The translations under genes and the position numbers were made by a program. A DNA stretch of 31,935 nt, taken from assembly GCA_900552675.1 (NCBI GenBank), contig USAI01000019.1:1-31935 (forward strand), in the 5' to 3' direction. This DNA comes from an uncultured Prevotella sp. Lineage in GTDB: Bacteria > Bacteroidota > Bacteroidia > Bacteroidales > Bacteroidaceae. The notes below the pieces were generated by a model. It searched no databases. It was not told the DNA's origin and saw nothing but the letters and a program-made list of their open reading frames with translations. The stretch's first letter is position 1, and every line of letters starts with the position of its first letter. Below, piece after piece: positions 17,819 to 27,283 of the stretch.

Positions 17819-19351
17819 TTAAGCGCTGGCCTTTGCTGCCTCCAACAACTTCTTGCCCTTGGCAATAGCATCGTCAATAGTGCCTACGTTGAGGAAAGCC
17901 TGCTCAGGCAGGTCGTCAACCTCGCCATCAAGAATAGCGTTGAAGCCCTTGATGGTTTCTTCTATGGGCACCATCACGCCAGGCAGACCTGTAAACTGTT
18001 CGGCCACAGCGAAAGGCTGCGACAAGAAGCGCTGCACACGACGTGCACGGTTCACAGTAAGCTTATCTTCGTCAGAAAGTTCATCCATACCCAGAATGGC
18101 GATGATATCTTGCAACTCTTTATAGCGCTGCAAAATTTCCTTCACGCGCTGTGCGCAGTCATAGTGGGCCTTACCAACGATCAGCGGATCAAGGATACGT
18201 GAGGTAGAACCCAGCGGATCAACAGCGGGATAAATACCCAGCTCGGCAATCTTACGGCTCAGCTCAGTAGTAGCATCAAGGTGTGTAAACGTTGTTGCAG
18301 GAGCAGGGTCAGTAAGGTCGTCGGCAGGTACATATACAGCCTGCACTGAAGTAATAGAACCCTTCTTCGTAGAAGTAATACGTTCCTGCATCTGTCCCAT
18401 CTCACTTGCCAATGTAGGCTGATAACCTACGGCCGAGGGCATACGACCTAACAAAGCCGACACCTCAGAACCAGCCTGAGTGAAACGGAAAATATTATCA
18501 ATGAAGAACATGATATCAGCAGCTTCGCCGTTCACGCCACCATGGTCGCGGAACTCTTCAGCAACGGTCAATCCCGACAGTGCCACCGAAGCACGTGCTC
18601 CAGGCGGTTCGTTCATCTGTCCGTAAACGAGGGTTGCCTGGCTCTTCTTCAGTTCTTCAGGGTCAACCAGTGAGAGGTCCCACTTGCCCTCCTCCATTGC
18701 TTTTTTAAATTTCTCGCCATAACGTATAACACCTGACTCGAGCATATCTCGTATCAAGTCGTTACCCTCACGAGTACGCTCGCCTACACCCGCAAATACC
18801 GAGTAACCGTTGTGGCCTTTGGCGATATTGTTAATCAGCTCCATGATGAGCACGGTTTTACCTACACCAGCACCACCAAACAAACCAATCTTACCACCTT
18901 TCATATAAGGTTCGAGCAAGTCGATAACCTTAATACCGGTAGCCAACATCTCTTTGTGTGTAGAAAGGTCTTCAAATTTCGGTGCCTCGCGGTGAATAGG
19001 ATATGAGCCTTCCATATCCAGCTCTTTCATACCATCAATGGGCTTACCGATGACGTTCATCATTCGGCCCTTAATCTGTTCACCAGCAGGCATAGTAATA
19101 GGTCTTCCTGTCTGCACCACTTCCAATCCACGCTGTAAGCCATCGGTATTATCCATGGCCACACATCTTACTGTGTCTTCACCAATGTGCTGCTGAACCT
19201 CGATAATCAGGTCAGAGCCATCTGGCCGTGCGATTTTCAGTGCATCATGAATTTTTGGCAACACCTTCTCAGCATTTTGTCCAGCCGTGTCAAAATACAC
19301 GTCAATCACAGGACCAATGATCTGTGAAATGCGCCCATTTAATTGTGCCAT
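17819..19351 (-). CDS. atpD: F-type ATP synthase beta subunit
   Basis: This 510-residue protein is the catalytic subunit of F1. The Walker A is GGAGVGKT at 159-166, the catalytic Glu lies in GVGERTREGNDL at 188-199, and PSAVGYQPTLASEMGQMQER is the family signature. E. coli AtpD is 460 residues. The extra length is spread in loops such as KFKKAMEEGKWDLSLVDPEE near 215, a Bacteroidota-type insertion. It is the first gene of the operon and has a clear promoter 32 bp upstream. Confidence 0.97.
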   Translation of the reverse strand: MAQLNGRISQIIGPVIDVYFDTAGQNAEKVLPKIHDALKIARPDGSDLIIEVQQHIGEDTVRCVAMDNTDGLQRGLEVVQTGRPITMPAGEQIKGRMMNVIGKPIDGMKELDMEGSYPIHREAPKFEDLSTHKEMLATGIKVIDLLEPYMKGGKIGLFGGAGVGKTVLIMELINNIAKGHNGYSVFAGVGERTREGNDLIRDMLESGVIRYGEKFKKAMEEGKWDLSLVDPEELKKSQATLVYGQMNEPPGARASVALSGLTVAEEFRDHGGVNGEAADIMFFIDNIFRFTQAGSEVSALLGRMPSAVGYQPTLASEMGQMQERITSTKKGSITSVQAVYVPADDLTDPAPATTFTHLDATTELSRKIAELGIYPAVDPLGSTSRILDPLIVGKAHYDCAQRVKEILQRYKELQDIIAILGMDELSDEDKLTVNRARRVQRFLSQPFAVAEQFTGLPGVMVPIEETIKGFNAILDGEVDDLPEQAFLNVGTIDDAIAKGKKLLEAAKASA

Positions 19352-19382
19352 ATATTTAACAGTTTGTTTAACTTTCCAAGTG

Positions 19383-19414
19383 CAAAAATATCAAATTAAT
19401 TTATATTCAGCAAA
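19383..19414 (-). promoter_or_regulatory. Promoter of the ATP synthase operon
   Basis: The minus strand has TTTG at 19414-19411, a 20-bp spacer, and TATTTTTG at 19390-19383. This is a full match to the Bacteroidota housekeeping promoter (TTTG, 19-21 bp, TAnnTTTG). Expected transcription start is near 19,376, giving a leader of about 25 nt before atpD. Confidence 0.85.
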
Positions 19415-19459
19415 TATTTAGCGTTATTTGTTCCTTTTTTGAACAACATCACACGCTAT

Positions 19460-20437
19460 TTAAATACTGAGTTCATCCAACACTTTAATCAGTTTACGAT
19501 CAAAGGGTTTATCGCTACGTATTGCCTCGCTCAGGGGCACATAAACGATTTCGTTATTACGCACGCCCACCATCACATTGCGCTGGCCCTGCATAATAGC
19601 CTCAATAGCACCTACACCCGTGCGTGAAGCCAAGATACGGTCGTGAGCCGTAGGACGTCCACCACGCTGTAAGTGTCCTAGGATAGACACACGTACATCA
19701 TACTGTGGGAACTCGTTGCGCACACGGTCAGCATAATACAGAGCGCCACACTTAGGGCTTTCTGATACGATTACGATACAGCTCTTCTTCGACTTACGAA
19801 TGCCACGCTCCATGAAGCGAGCCAACTGGTCAACATCGGTGCTATCTTCAGGAATGATAGCAGCCTCGGCACCACTGGCAATAGCACTGTTCTGTGCAAG
19901 ATAACCAGCATCTCGGCCCATTACCTCGATAAAGAAGATGCGCTCATGGCTCTGTGCGGTATCGCGAATACGGTCAACACACTCAACGATTGTGTTCATG
20001 GTGGTGTCGTAGCCGATGGTCGAGTCGGTACCATAAAGGTCATTATCAATGGTGCCTGGCAGACCAATGCAGCATACATCATACTTCTTTGCAAACTCCA
20101 TTGCGCCGGTCAATGATCCATTACCACCAATAACCACGAGGGCATCAATGCCATTCTCCATCATGTTATTGTAAGCTTTCTCCTTACCTTCGTCGGTCAT
20201 AAACTCTTTCGAGCGAGCCGTTTTCAGAATGGTGCCACCATTCATAATAATACCACTAACATTTTCTGTAGTAAACGGTTCCATCTCATTATTGATTAGA
20301 CCATCATAACCGCGGTATATACCTTTGATATTAAAGCCATTGCAAATACCAGCACGTGTCACGGCACGTATGGCTGCATTCATACCAGGAGCATCACCAC
20401 CCGAGGTTAGCACACCTATCGTTTTAATTCTTGCCAT
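19460..20437 (-). CDS. pfkA: ATP-dependent 6-phosphofructokinase
   Basis: This 325-residue enzyme phosphorylates fructose 6-phosphate to the 1,6-bisphosphate in glycolysis. GVLTSGGDAPGMNAAIRAV at the N-terminus binds ATP, GLPGTIDND at about 125-133 holds the catalytic Asp, and MGRDAGYLA and ILGHLQRGGRPTAHDR form the substrate site. Gly after the GG-N of VVIGGNGSLTGA and PGT (not PKT) indicate ATP, not pyrophosphate, as donor. N106 replaces the Asp usual in GGDGS, a metal-site position in E. coli PfkA. A weak 6-bp stem follows the stop. Confidence 0.94.
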   Translation of the reverse strand: MARIKTIGVLTSGGDAPGMNAAIRAVTRAGICNGFNIKGIYRGYDGLINNEMEPFTTENVSGIIMNGGTILKTARSKEFMTDEGKEKAYNNMMENGIDALVVIGGNGSLTGAMEFAKKYDVCCIGLPGTIDNDLYGTDSTIGYDTTMNTIVECVDRIRDTAQSHERIFFIEVMGRDAGYLAQNSAIASGAEAAIIPEDSTDVDQLARFMERGIRKSKKSCIVIVSESPKCGALYYADRVRNEFPQYDVRVSILGHLQRGGRPTAHDRILASRTGVGAIEAIMQGQRNVMVGVRNNEIVYVPLSEAIRSDKPFDRKLIKVLDELSI

Positions 20438-20504
20438 AATATTATAATGTATATTTCTTTTATATATTTTATTGATTTGTTATTCACTTTTTTTCATTCA
20501 CGCC

Positions 20505-21896
20505 TCATAACACGTTCATGAACCACATAACAGCCAAGCCCACCAGTGCGCCCACCGCACATTTCACACCTACGTTACGGAAATACCAGTTTACACGCAC
20601 CCGTTCAGTCTTCATATATGCTAAGCCACACATCGACCCTATTCCGAGCACATTGCTACCCATAGCCGAGGCGTAAGCCACTATTTTCCAGTAGATGCCA
20701 TTTTGAGCAAAGTCGGCACCCCAATGCTGTACAACAGCTTCTGTCTCAGTAACAGGGAAGAGCGAAATCATGCTCATTGCCGACATAAACTCGTCGATCA
20801 CCAAGCTCATCACACCCGCTATTGTTCCCAACAGCCACACTTGGTGCACCTCTTTTTGCAGAAACTCTGCCACCCATGCCACGATGCCTGTTTCAGTCAT
20901 TACACCCATAGCCAGCATCACGCCCATCACATAAAGCATCATCTGTATTACGCCATATTGCAGCACACGCGGAATGCGACGATTGGTATTATCGCCCGAC
21001 TTCAGTAGCTTTCGGTTCACCACCTCATTAACAATGCTCAGCACCGCCAGCACACAAAAGGCGCCCAAGAAGGGGCTCAACCGAGTGATATTATGAAAGG
21101 TAGGGATGAACCACAGTCCGCCAATGCCCACAAACAGCATCAGCGCCCGTTGCCACACCTTCAGGTTTGTATCGTCGCCACGATAAGGCAATGTCACCCA
21201 CTGTGTTTCAATACGCTCGGGCAAGGCACGGCCTATCCACCATACTGGCATCAGCCAAGCTATTAGGCAAGGCATCAGCAGCGCCATTGAGAAGTTGGTA
21301 GCAGTAACCGCCCCCATATTCCACAGCACCAATCCTGTGGGGTCGCCAATCACTGTCAACGCTCCACCACAGTTGGCCGACACCACAATCACGCTCCCAT
21401 AAATCATGCGGTTACGACGTCCTTCCACCACTTTATGCATCAAGGTAAGCATCATCACTGTAGTGGTGAGGTTGTCCAAATTTACAGAGAGCAAAAACGT
21501 GATAGCCGCTGTCATCCACAACAAGCGTTTACTGTTGCGTGTGCGCATCAGTTGCAAAAGGAAGTCGAAGCATCCGTTGTTTTGTAATATCTCAACAATC
21601 GACATCGTAGCCAAAAGGAAGAGCACAATCTCGGCTGCTTTTCCCACATATTTTAGGAAAACATTCTGAGCTATAAACTGCTTGGTAGCCAGCCCTGTAG
21701 AGGCATCGCCTTGAAGAAAAGAAGCATACTCGCCCAAGTGTTGACTTTGCACATAGTCAGAGCCATAGCAAAGATAAAGCACCCACCCCACCGTACCGAT
21801 AAATATAGCTACGGCACTTTTGTTGACGTTCGTCACCTTCTCAGTAGCTATGAGAAGATATCCCATCACCATTATGGCAAGTATAATAAAAGTCAT
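20505..21896 (-). CDS. nhaD: NhaD-like sodium/proton antiporter
   Basis: This 463-residue membrane protein with about 11-12 helices belongs to the ion transporter superfamily. LSVNLDNLTTTVMMLTLM and SANCGGALTVIGDPTGLVLW are the paired broken-helix motifs of NhaD-type carriers. The second half has the matching LVIDEFMSAMSMISLFP and SAMGSNVLGIGSMCGLAYMK. The likely role is exporting sodium in exchange for protons. Other members of the superfamily transport arsenite or dicarboxylates, so the substrate is inferred. It lies 67 bp upstream of pfkA on the same strand and the two might share a transcript. Confidence 0.8.
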   Translation of the reverse strand: MTFIILAIMVMGYLLIATEKVTNVNKSAVAIFIGTVGWVLYLCYGSDYVQSQHLGEYASFLQGDASTGLATKQFIAQNVFLKYVGKAAEIVLFLLATMSIVEILQNNGCFDFLLQLMRTRNSKRLLWMTAAITFLLSVNLDNLTTTVMMLTLMHKVVEGRRNRMIYGSVIVVSANCGGALTVIGDPTGLVLWNMGAVTATNFSMALLMPCLIAWLMPVWWIGRALPERIETQWVTLPYRGDDTNLKVWQRALMLFVGIGGLWFIPTFHNITRLSPFLGAFCVLAVLSIVNEVVNRKLLKSGDNTNRRIPRVLQYGVIQMMLYVMGVMLAMGVMTETGIVAWVAEFLQKEVHQVWLLGTIAGVMSLVIDEFMSAMSMISLFPVTETEAVVQHWGADFAQNGIYWKIVAYASAMGSNVLGIGSMCGLAYMKTERVRVNWYFRNVGVKCAVGALVGLAVMWFMNVL

Positions 21897-21940
21897 CCGT
21901 TCTTGGTTACGATGTTAATACTTTGTGGTTAATGCACGGG

Positions 21941-21948
21941 CAAAGGTA
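21941..21948 (-). promoter_or_regulatory. Likely -7 element for the antiporter gene
   Basis: The minus strand reads TACCTTTG, an exact TAnnTTTG match, 45 bp before the start codon. No TTTG stands at 19-21 bp upstream, so only half of the promoter is visible. Confidence 0.5.
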
Positions 21949-22028
21949 ATAAATAATATCGAAAAAGAAGAAAGCGCCAAACTTTTTTCACACGTTTAAC
22001 GCTATTTTCACACCCTCTCTTCAGGTTT

Positions 22029-23048
22029 TCATCGTCTTACCAATCGTTTCAAGAAGAAATAGAGCCGTTCTTGCGTATAAAAGCAGCACCAAGAAGCGCT
22101 AAAGGGCCTATACCCCAACTTACGTTTATACCGCGAGGCTATCTCATTAAAGTGTATATCGCGCCATGCAGCCCGCAACATAGCAAGGGCACGTAGGCGT
22201 TCACCACGCGTCCAACCACCCTTGTGTTTACAGTAGTAGCCGAAACAGTCTACCACCACCAGCCATCGCACCGCCTCATAGCGTTGCACAATCTCGTCTG
22301 GTTGTCGAGCCTCAATAATTTGCCTACGCATACTGGCCGTTGCCTTCAGATAATCGAAACGCGATAGCCCCTGCGTATGCGTAATAGAGCCCGCATGCTG
22401 CCAATAATAATACACCCCTTGACAGCAGTCTACATACTGGCTGCGCAAATAGTGCATACGCGTGGTATTATCATCACTGTATGTGCGGCAGGTTTCATCA
22501 TAGGGCGTTGCTTTATGTAATGCTGTTCTCACCGCATAGCAGCCATGCAGTGTCCATGTTAGGCTGTGTATAAATGCCGTGCGCCCATCATAACGTTGAG
22601 GCACCATCGGATAATCGTGCGCTCGGCCATCCTCTTCCACATTCACCACCCGAAAGAGCACACAGTCAGTATCGTCATGGCGCGCAAAGCAGTCGGCAGC
22701 CTGTTGTAAGGCATCAGCCGACATCCAGTCGTCGCTATCCAAGAAACATACATACTGCCCACGAGCTTGGCTCAATGCCACATTACGGGCATGGGCAGGG
22801 CCACTATTTTTGATCAAAGTAATAACACGTATTCTGCTATCAATCAGTGCATAACGCGCCAGCCGTTCAAGTGAATTGTCGGTTGAAAAATCGTCAACAC
22901 AAATCACTTCAAAGGCATCAAGCGTCTGCTGTAACAGCGATTGCAAGCACCTATCAATGGTGCGCTGAGCGTTATACACCGCCACAATAACGGTGAACAC
23001 AATGGGCTGTACGGTTAGCGTCCTAACTTCTGCTTTATTCTTTTCCAT
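22029..23048 (-). CDS. Family 2 glycosyltransferase
   Basis: This 339-residue cytoplasmic enzyme has an N-terminal GT-A fold. TVIVAVYNAQRTIDRCLQSL opens the domain, VDDFSTDNS at 51-59 binds the nucleotide, NSGPAHARNVALSQARG follows, and FLDSDDW at 102-108 is the DxD metal site. The C-terminal third has many aromatic and basic residues and no membrane helix. Its start overlaps the last 34 bp of the flippase gene, so the two are probably coupled and act in the same surface-polysaccharide pathway. The sugar cannot be predicted. Confidence 0.9.
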   Translation of the reverse strand: MEKNKAEVRTLTVQPIVFTVIVAVYNAQRTIDRCLQSLLQQTLDAFEVICVDDFSTDNSLERLARYALIDSRIRVITLIKNSGPAHARNVALSQARGQYVCFLDSDDWMSADALQQAADCFARHDDTDCVLFRVVNVEEDGRAHDYPMVPQRYDGRTAFIHSLTWTLHGCYAVRTALHKATPYDETCRTYSDDNTTRMHYLRSQYVDCCQGVYYYWQHAGSITHTQGLSRFDYLKATASMRRQIIEARQPDEIVQRYEAVRWLVVVDCFGYYCKHKGGWTRGERLRALAMLRAAWRDIHFNEIASRYKRKLGYRPFSASWCCFYTQERLYFFLKRLVRR

Positions 23049-24490
23049 ACCTCCGATTTTTCATTAATGGCACGCGCGGCCAGCACCGACGTCACCGCCA
23101 TCAGCGCCATACCTATCAGCCAGTAAGCCCACCCCACTTGCAAAAACGTGAGCAGAAATGCAGCCAAGAGCCAAGGTGCAAAACAGGCTATAGTGCGAAG
23201 CAACGCTGCCGACAAGATAAAGCCATATTTATAGCGCACATATAGATACGACACCACCATCTCTACTGCCGCTGAAGTCAGCAGTCCGTAGCCAGCCCCC
23301 TTTAAGCCAAAGAAGTTGAAGCCCACCAGCACGGCCGTTACCATACACACATCGTTAATCAGTTCAAGGAAGAAGTAAGAACGCGAGTCGCCTTTTGCCA
23401 AGGGTATATATTCAATGGGCAGGTACAGTGCCTTGCAGAACATAGATAGCGCCGATACCTGTATCATGCCAGCCACAGGCAAAAACTTAGAACTAAACAG
23501 CAAGGGCAGCAAGATAGGTATGCCCACGATGAGGGCTACCAGCAAGGGCGTAATCATGATGAGCGACACCTCGGTTTGCGAGTTTACCAGTCGGCACAAC
23601 TCCACTCGCTGCGCACTAATGGCCGACAGGCGCGGAAAATAGTCAGACTCAAGGGCCATAAACACCATGCCAGCATAGGTTACCGCCAGCATATAGCCCG
23701 CATTAAACAAGCCCACCATAGCCACCGAGGCATGATAGTTTAGCCACGAGCGTATCAAGAAGTCGGCACCGCTACCCACCACGCCAGCCAGCACAAAGGC
23801 CAACCCTAACTTTACAATATCAATACCCTGGCTTAGAAAGGCCAAACTCAGCGACACCCTATATTTAAAATGTCGGCACGAGAACCACACCGTCAGCACC
23901 ATTTGCATAGCGCCCACCAGCACCAGCGAGGGCACAATGCCCTTTTCGCCAAAGTACCAATAGATGGGCACCGACAACGCTGTGGCTGCCAGCACGTTAT
24001 ATACCGATATGCGTGCCAACTGTCCCAGTTGGCGTATGCCTTTCAGCACCGCCATCTCACCACCCGTTACAGCCATCAGTCCTACCAAGGGCGAGAGAAA
24101 GACAAAGTGCCATACATGGTTTCCCCAAGAAAAGGTCCAGGCATCCAGCACCGTGCTCAAGCAGCAGCATAGCAGCGTGCCCACCAGTGCCGTGAGCAAA
24201 CACCACGAGCGCACCAGTCGCACCATACGTGCGGTGTCAGCCTCCTGACCATTTTCATAGGCATCGGCTATTTTTCTTACCGCGCTCATAGGCAATCCCA
24301 GATTGGTAGAGTCGTTCAGCAGCTTCACCGACGAATTGAAAAGCGCCACCAGTCCCATCCCCTGTGGTCCCAGCAGAAGCGCCACCAGTTTGTTGCGCAC
24401 CAGTCCCACAAGTATGTTCAGCCCCTGTATGCCGCCAAACACGCCAGTATATTTAAATATGTGTGTATAATTGTTAGGATTTTTACCCAT
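23015..24490 (-). CDS. Polysaccharide flippase (Wzx-like, MOP superfamily)
   Basis: This 491-residue membrane protein has about 12-14 helices. The N-terminal TGVFGGIQGLNILVGLVRNK followed by LVALLLGPQGMGLVALFNS is the O-antigen/teichoic-type flippase start, and the MOP-like second half has PLLVALIVGIPILLPLLFSS. It probably moves lipid-linked oligosaccharides across the inner membrane. I chose the ATG at 24490. The frame is open from 24538, but the extra 16 residues do not look like the family's start. No other polysaccharide genes are nearby, so this is a two-gene unit, not a full cluster. Confidence 0.85.
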   Translation of the reverse strand: MGKNPNNYTHIFKYTGVFGGIQGLNILVGLVRNKLVALLLGPQGMGLVALFNSSVKLLNDSTNLGLPMSAVRKIADAYENGQEADTARMVRLVRSWCLLTALVGTLLCCCLSTVLDAWTFSWGNHVWHFVFLSPLVGLMAVTGGEMAVLKGIRQLGQLARISVYNVLAATALSVPIYWYFGEKGIVPSLVLVGAMQMVLTVWFSCRHFKYRVSLSLAFLSQGIDIVKLGLAFVLAGVVGSGADFLIRSWLNYHASVAMVGLFNAGYMLAVTYAGMVFMALESDYFPRLSAISAQRVELCRLVNSQTEVSLIMITPLLVALIVGIPILLPLLFSSKFLPVAGMIQVSALSMFCKALYLPIEYIPLAKGDSRSYFFLELINDVCMVTAVLVGFNFFGLKGAGYGLLTSAAVEMVVSYLYVRYKYGFILSAALLRTIACFAPWLLAAFLLTFLQVGWAYWLIGMALMAVTSVLAARAINEKSEVWKRIKQKLGR

Positions 24491-24663
24491 AGCATTGTTA
24501 CTTCTGTATCGCCAACCTTTTTGGTAGGCTACCAGCAAACAAAAAACTTGTCTACCGTATAGAATAATAACAAAAAAATATAAATAATATTATAAAAATG
24601 CTATGTATTTTTCTATTTTCGCCTTTAGCCACACTCGATGACGGGTGCTTTCGGAAGAAAAAT

Positions 24664-25818
24664 CTATAATTTCATTCTGAAAGTCACCACGCCCTTTTGC
24701 GCATCTTGTATCAGTTGTAAGGTGCCGCCGCTCACGCGCATAATCTGTCGTGAGAGGGGAAGCCCCACTCCACTACCATTGTTTTTCGTAGTGAAAAACG
24801 GCACAAAGATGTGTTGCGCCACATCGGCATCAATCAGCCCAGCGTTGTTACATACGTCAATCACCACCGAGTCGTCATCGCCCGTATAGGCGTTTACCCA
24901 TATTTGTGGCAAAACATCAGCAGCCGTCGTATCAACCTCTTGTGCATCAATGGCTTCTCCAGCGTTTTTCAACAGGTTCGTTACCACGCGTCCCATCAAT
25001 CCCTCGTCGGCATAAGCCAACAGGTCGGCGGGCATTACATTCACCGTTACGGGGTGCGAGGCCAAGTGTGCCATGCGCTCAATAAATGGTTTTACGTAAA
25101 ACAGCTTGGGTTGAGGCTGTGGCACATGCGTAAAACGTCGATAGTTTTCAACAAAGGTTATCAGCTCGCTACCCGTTCGGTTGATGGTTTCAAGCCCCTC
25201 ACGCTGCTCGCCCTCAGCATGTTTCAGCAACGTTTCGCTGAGCGAGGTGATTGGCGTTATCGTGTTCATAATCTCATGCGTAAGCACGCGTATGAGTTTT
25301 ATCCACGAATCAACCTCACGGTTAGCCAGTTCGCCATTAATATCGCTAAGGGCAATAATGCGCACACGACTACCACGCAGCGTGGTATAAGTTTCGCGCA
25401 GCGCCAGCGATCCATCGTTCAAGCGTTCTTTCACCTGGTCGATGTGTGTGAGTGTTTCGCGTTGCAGCAGTGTGGTGGCCGCCTTGTTATGTTGCAGAAT
25501 ATGGCCAAGATCATCTACCACTAACAGGGCTGTGCCAGCCGCATCCATTATCTGTTCATAATATTTTTCTTGCGCCACAGCCTCATCACGGGCATGTTCT
25601 AAAAAAAGTTTGATGCGGTTAAGCGATTGGTTCAGCAACTTTTCGTCGTGCCCAATGTGTCGTGTAGGAAAATTGAACGAGAAGTCGACATTATCAATAG
25701 CATCAAACATGAACGCCACTTTACGTATGTTGCGCCGATAGTGTAGCCACAGCCTCACATACAGCACAATACCCACAAGTATCAGTGCCAGCACTATTAT
25801 TGTTGAGAGTGTTGTCAT
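24664..25818 (-). CDS. NtrY-like sensor histidine kinase
   Basis: This 384-residue membrane-anchored kinase has one helix at about 5-24. A PAS-like region (about 85-165) with GTALLVVDDLGHILQHNKAA follows. Then comes the dimerisation domain with H181 in RVLTHEIMNTITPI, and the ATPase domain with NLLKNAGEAI (N box, about 281-290), VPFFTTK and GSGVGLPLSRQIM. The G1 box reads DVCNNAGLI, so the usual Asp of DNG is Asn, which is common in NtrY-like kinases. Its start overlaps the regulator stop by 4 bp (ATGA). There is no periplasmic sensor domain, so it probably reads an internal signal. Confidence 0.9.
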   Translation of the reverse strand: MTTLSTIIVLALILVGIVLYVRLWLHYRRNIRKVAFMFDAIDNVDFSFNFPTRHIGHDEKLLNQSLNRIKLFLEHARDEAVAQEKYYEQIMDAAGTALLVVDDLGHILQHNKAATTLLQRETLTHIDQVKERLNDGSLALRETYTTLRGSRVRIIALSDINGELANREVDSWIKLIRVLTHEIMNTITPITSLSETLLKHAEGEQREGLETINRTGSELITFVENYRRFTHVPQPQPKLFYVKPFIERMAHLASHPVTVNVMPADLLAYADEGLMGRVVTNLLKNAGEAIDAQEVDTTAADVLPQIWVNAYTGDDDSVVIDVCNNAGLIDADVAQHIFVPFFTTKNNGSGVGLPLSRQIMRVSGGTLQLIQDAQKGVVTFRMKL

Positions 25819-27155
25819 AGCCCGTAACGTTTTATTTTGTTATACAACGTTTGCCTTGAGATGCCCAACCGAGCCGCCACCGCCGACATATTTCCGCCAC
25901 AGTCGGTCATGGCACGCTCTATCATCTGGCGTTCCATATCGTCCAGCGTTTTTAGGGGTTCGGCAGGCTCTGTGGGCTGAGTGGCCACGCTGCCATCATC
26001 AATATCGTCGGCGACAATGATGTCGGCATCGGCCATTATCACGGCACGCTCAACGGCATGTTGCAGTTGGCGTATGTTGCCATGCCACGGCAGCGCCATC
26101 AGTTTTTGTTCAGCCTCGGCCGAGAGCGTCATTCCCACCTTATTATATATAGTGGCATAGCGCTGCATGAAGCGCTGAGCCAGTGGCACAATATCATCGC
26201 GACGCTCGCGCAGCGGTGGCAGATGCAGACGTATGGTGTTAATGCGGTAGAGCAAGTCTTCGCGAAAGTGGCCATCAATCACCATACGGTCGAGATCGCG
26301 ATTGGTGGCACATATCAGCCTTACATCTATGTTTATAGGTTTGCTGCCTCCCACGGGCACAATGCTGCGGCGCTGCAAAGCCGTAAGCAACTTAGCCTGA
26401 AGCGCATACGACAGGTTGCCTATCTCGTCAAGAAACAGCGTGCCACCCTCGGCCAGCTCCATCTTACCAGGCTTATCGGCCTTGGCATCGGTAAAAGCGC
26501 CTTTCACATGTCCGAACAGTTCGCTTTCAAAAAGCGTCTCGCTCACCGCACCCATATCAATGGGCATCATGGGGGCCGAGGCACGATGCGACAAGCGGTG
26601 TATCTCGCGCGCCAGCACCTCTTTACCCGTACCGTTCTCGCCCGTTATCAAGATGTTAGCATCGGTGGCTGCCACCTTCTCTACCACAAGGCGCAGCTGC
26701 TGCATGGCCCGGCTGCTGCCCCATAACATGGCGCCCGCTGTATCAGTAGGCTGTTCCTTTGACTTCGGTGCATGTTTATCGCGAGCAGCACACAAGGTGT
26801 CAAGCAAACGCTTGTTGTCAAACGGCTTTACAATAAAGTCGGCGGCACCCTCTTTTATTCCTCTCACCGCAAGGTCTATGTCGGCGTAGGCCGTAAACAG
26901 CACCACCTCGGTAGAAGCACTTAGGCGTCGCGTCTCGCCAAGCCAAAACAGCCCTTCGCCACCTGTGTTCATGCCGCTTCGAAAGTTCATGTCGAGCAAC
27001 ACCACATCAGGCTTCAGCTCGCGCAAGCGGGCGGGTAACGCTGCTGGAGAGGTAATCGTTTCAACCGTAGCAAACTCGCTCTCGGCAAGCATCTTAACGG
27101 CTGTAAGTATGGCGCGATTGTCGTCAACAATCAATAGTGTTCCTTTCTTCGTCAT
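25815..27155 (-). CDS. NtrC-family sigma-54-dependent response regulator
   Basis: This 446-residue activator has a receiver domain at 5-120 (D11, D12, phosphoacceptor D55, T88, K110) and an AAA+ domain at about 145-385 with Walker A GENGTGKE (172-179) and Walker B TLFLDE. A Fis-type helix-turn-helix lies at 413-446 (MSAVAARLGISRQTLYNKIK). The loop that contacts sigma-54 reads GAFTDA (219-224) where GAFTGA is usual. I chose the ATG at 27155. Another at 27167 is possible but lies only a few bases from the predicted transcription start. Confidence 0.92.
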   Translation of the reverse strand: MTKKGTLLIVDDNRAILTAVKMLAESEFATVETITSPAALPARLRELKPDVVLLDMNFRSGMNTGGEGLFWLGETRRLSASTEVVLFTAYADIDLAVRGIKEGAADFIVKPFDNKRLLDTLCAARDKHAPKSKEQPTDTAGAMLWGSSRAMQQLRLVVEKVAATDANILITGENGTGKEVLAREIHRLSHRASAPMMPIDMGAVSETLFESELFGHVKGAFTDAKADKPGKMELAEGGTLFLDEIGNLSYALQAKLLTALQRRSIVPVGGSKPINIDVRLICATNRDLDRMVIDGHFREDLLYRINTIRLHLPPLRERRDDIVPLAQRFMQRYATIYNKVGMTLSAEAEQKLMALPWHGNIRQLQHAVERAVIMADADIIVADDIDDGSVATQPTEPAEPLKTLDDMERQMIERAMTDCGGNMSAVAARLGISRQTLYNKIKRYGL

Positions 27156-27179
27156 GTGTAATTTCATTTTCTGATACAG

Positions 27180-27211
27180 CAAAAGTAAGAAATAAAAACC
27201 GATAAAGCAAA
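27180..27211 (-). promoter_or_regulatory. Promoter of the two-component pair
   Basis: The minus strand has TTTG at 27211-27208, a 20-bp spacer and TACTTTTG at 27187-27180, a complete Bacteroidota promoter. Transcription should begin near 27,174, which rules out the TTG start codon at 27182 and favours the ATG at 27155. Confidence 0.85.
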
Positions 27212-27283
27212 ATGTTTCAAGGTTTTATTAACGATTTCGTATCGTAGCCAGTTTTTTCATTTTTGAAGAGATGTGCTCGGTAG

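Noticed and set aside
19428..19446. TTGTTC/GAACAA stem after pfkA as a terminator
   Set aside because: The stem is only 6 bp and no T run follows on the minus strand. It is too weak to call.
24509..24527. Small hairpin and TATTTTTTTG word before the flippase gene as a regulated promoter
   Set aside because: The stem is 6 of 7 pairs and the T-rich word has two bases too many for the -7 consensus.
318..26889. Many plus-strand open frames of 60-250 codons opposite the nuo, atp and other genes
   Set aside because: They are antisense to well-conserved genes, have odd composition (rich in His, Cys, Ser, Arg) and lack recognisable domains. The long ones at 12079-12834, 24811-25524 and 26058-26726 are also shadows.
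27168..27182. Regulator start at 27182
   Set aside because: It is a TTG codon that overlaps the -7 element and would lie upstream of the expected transcription start.
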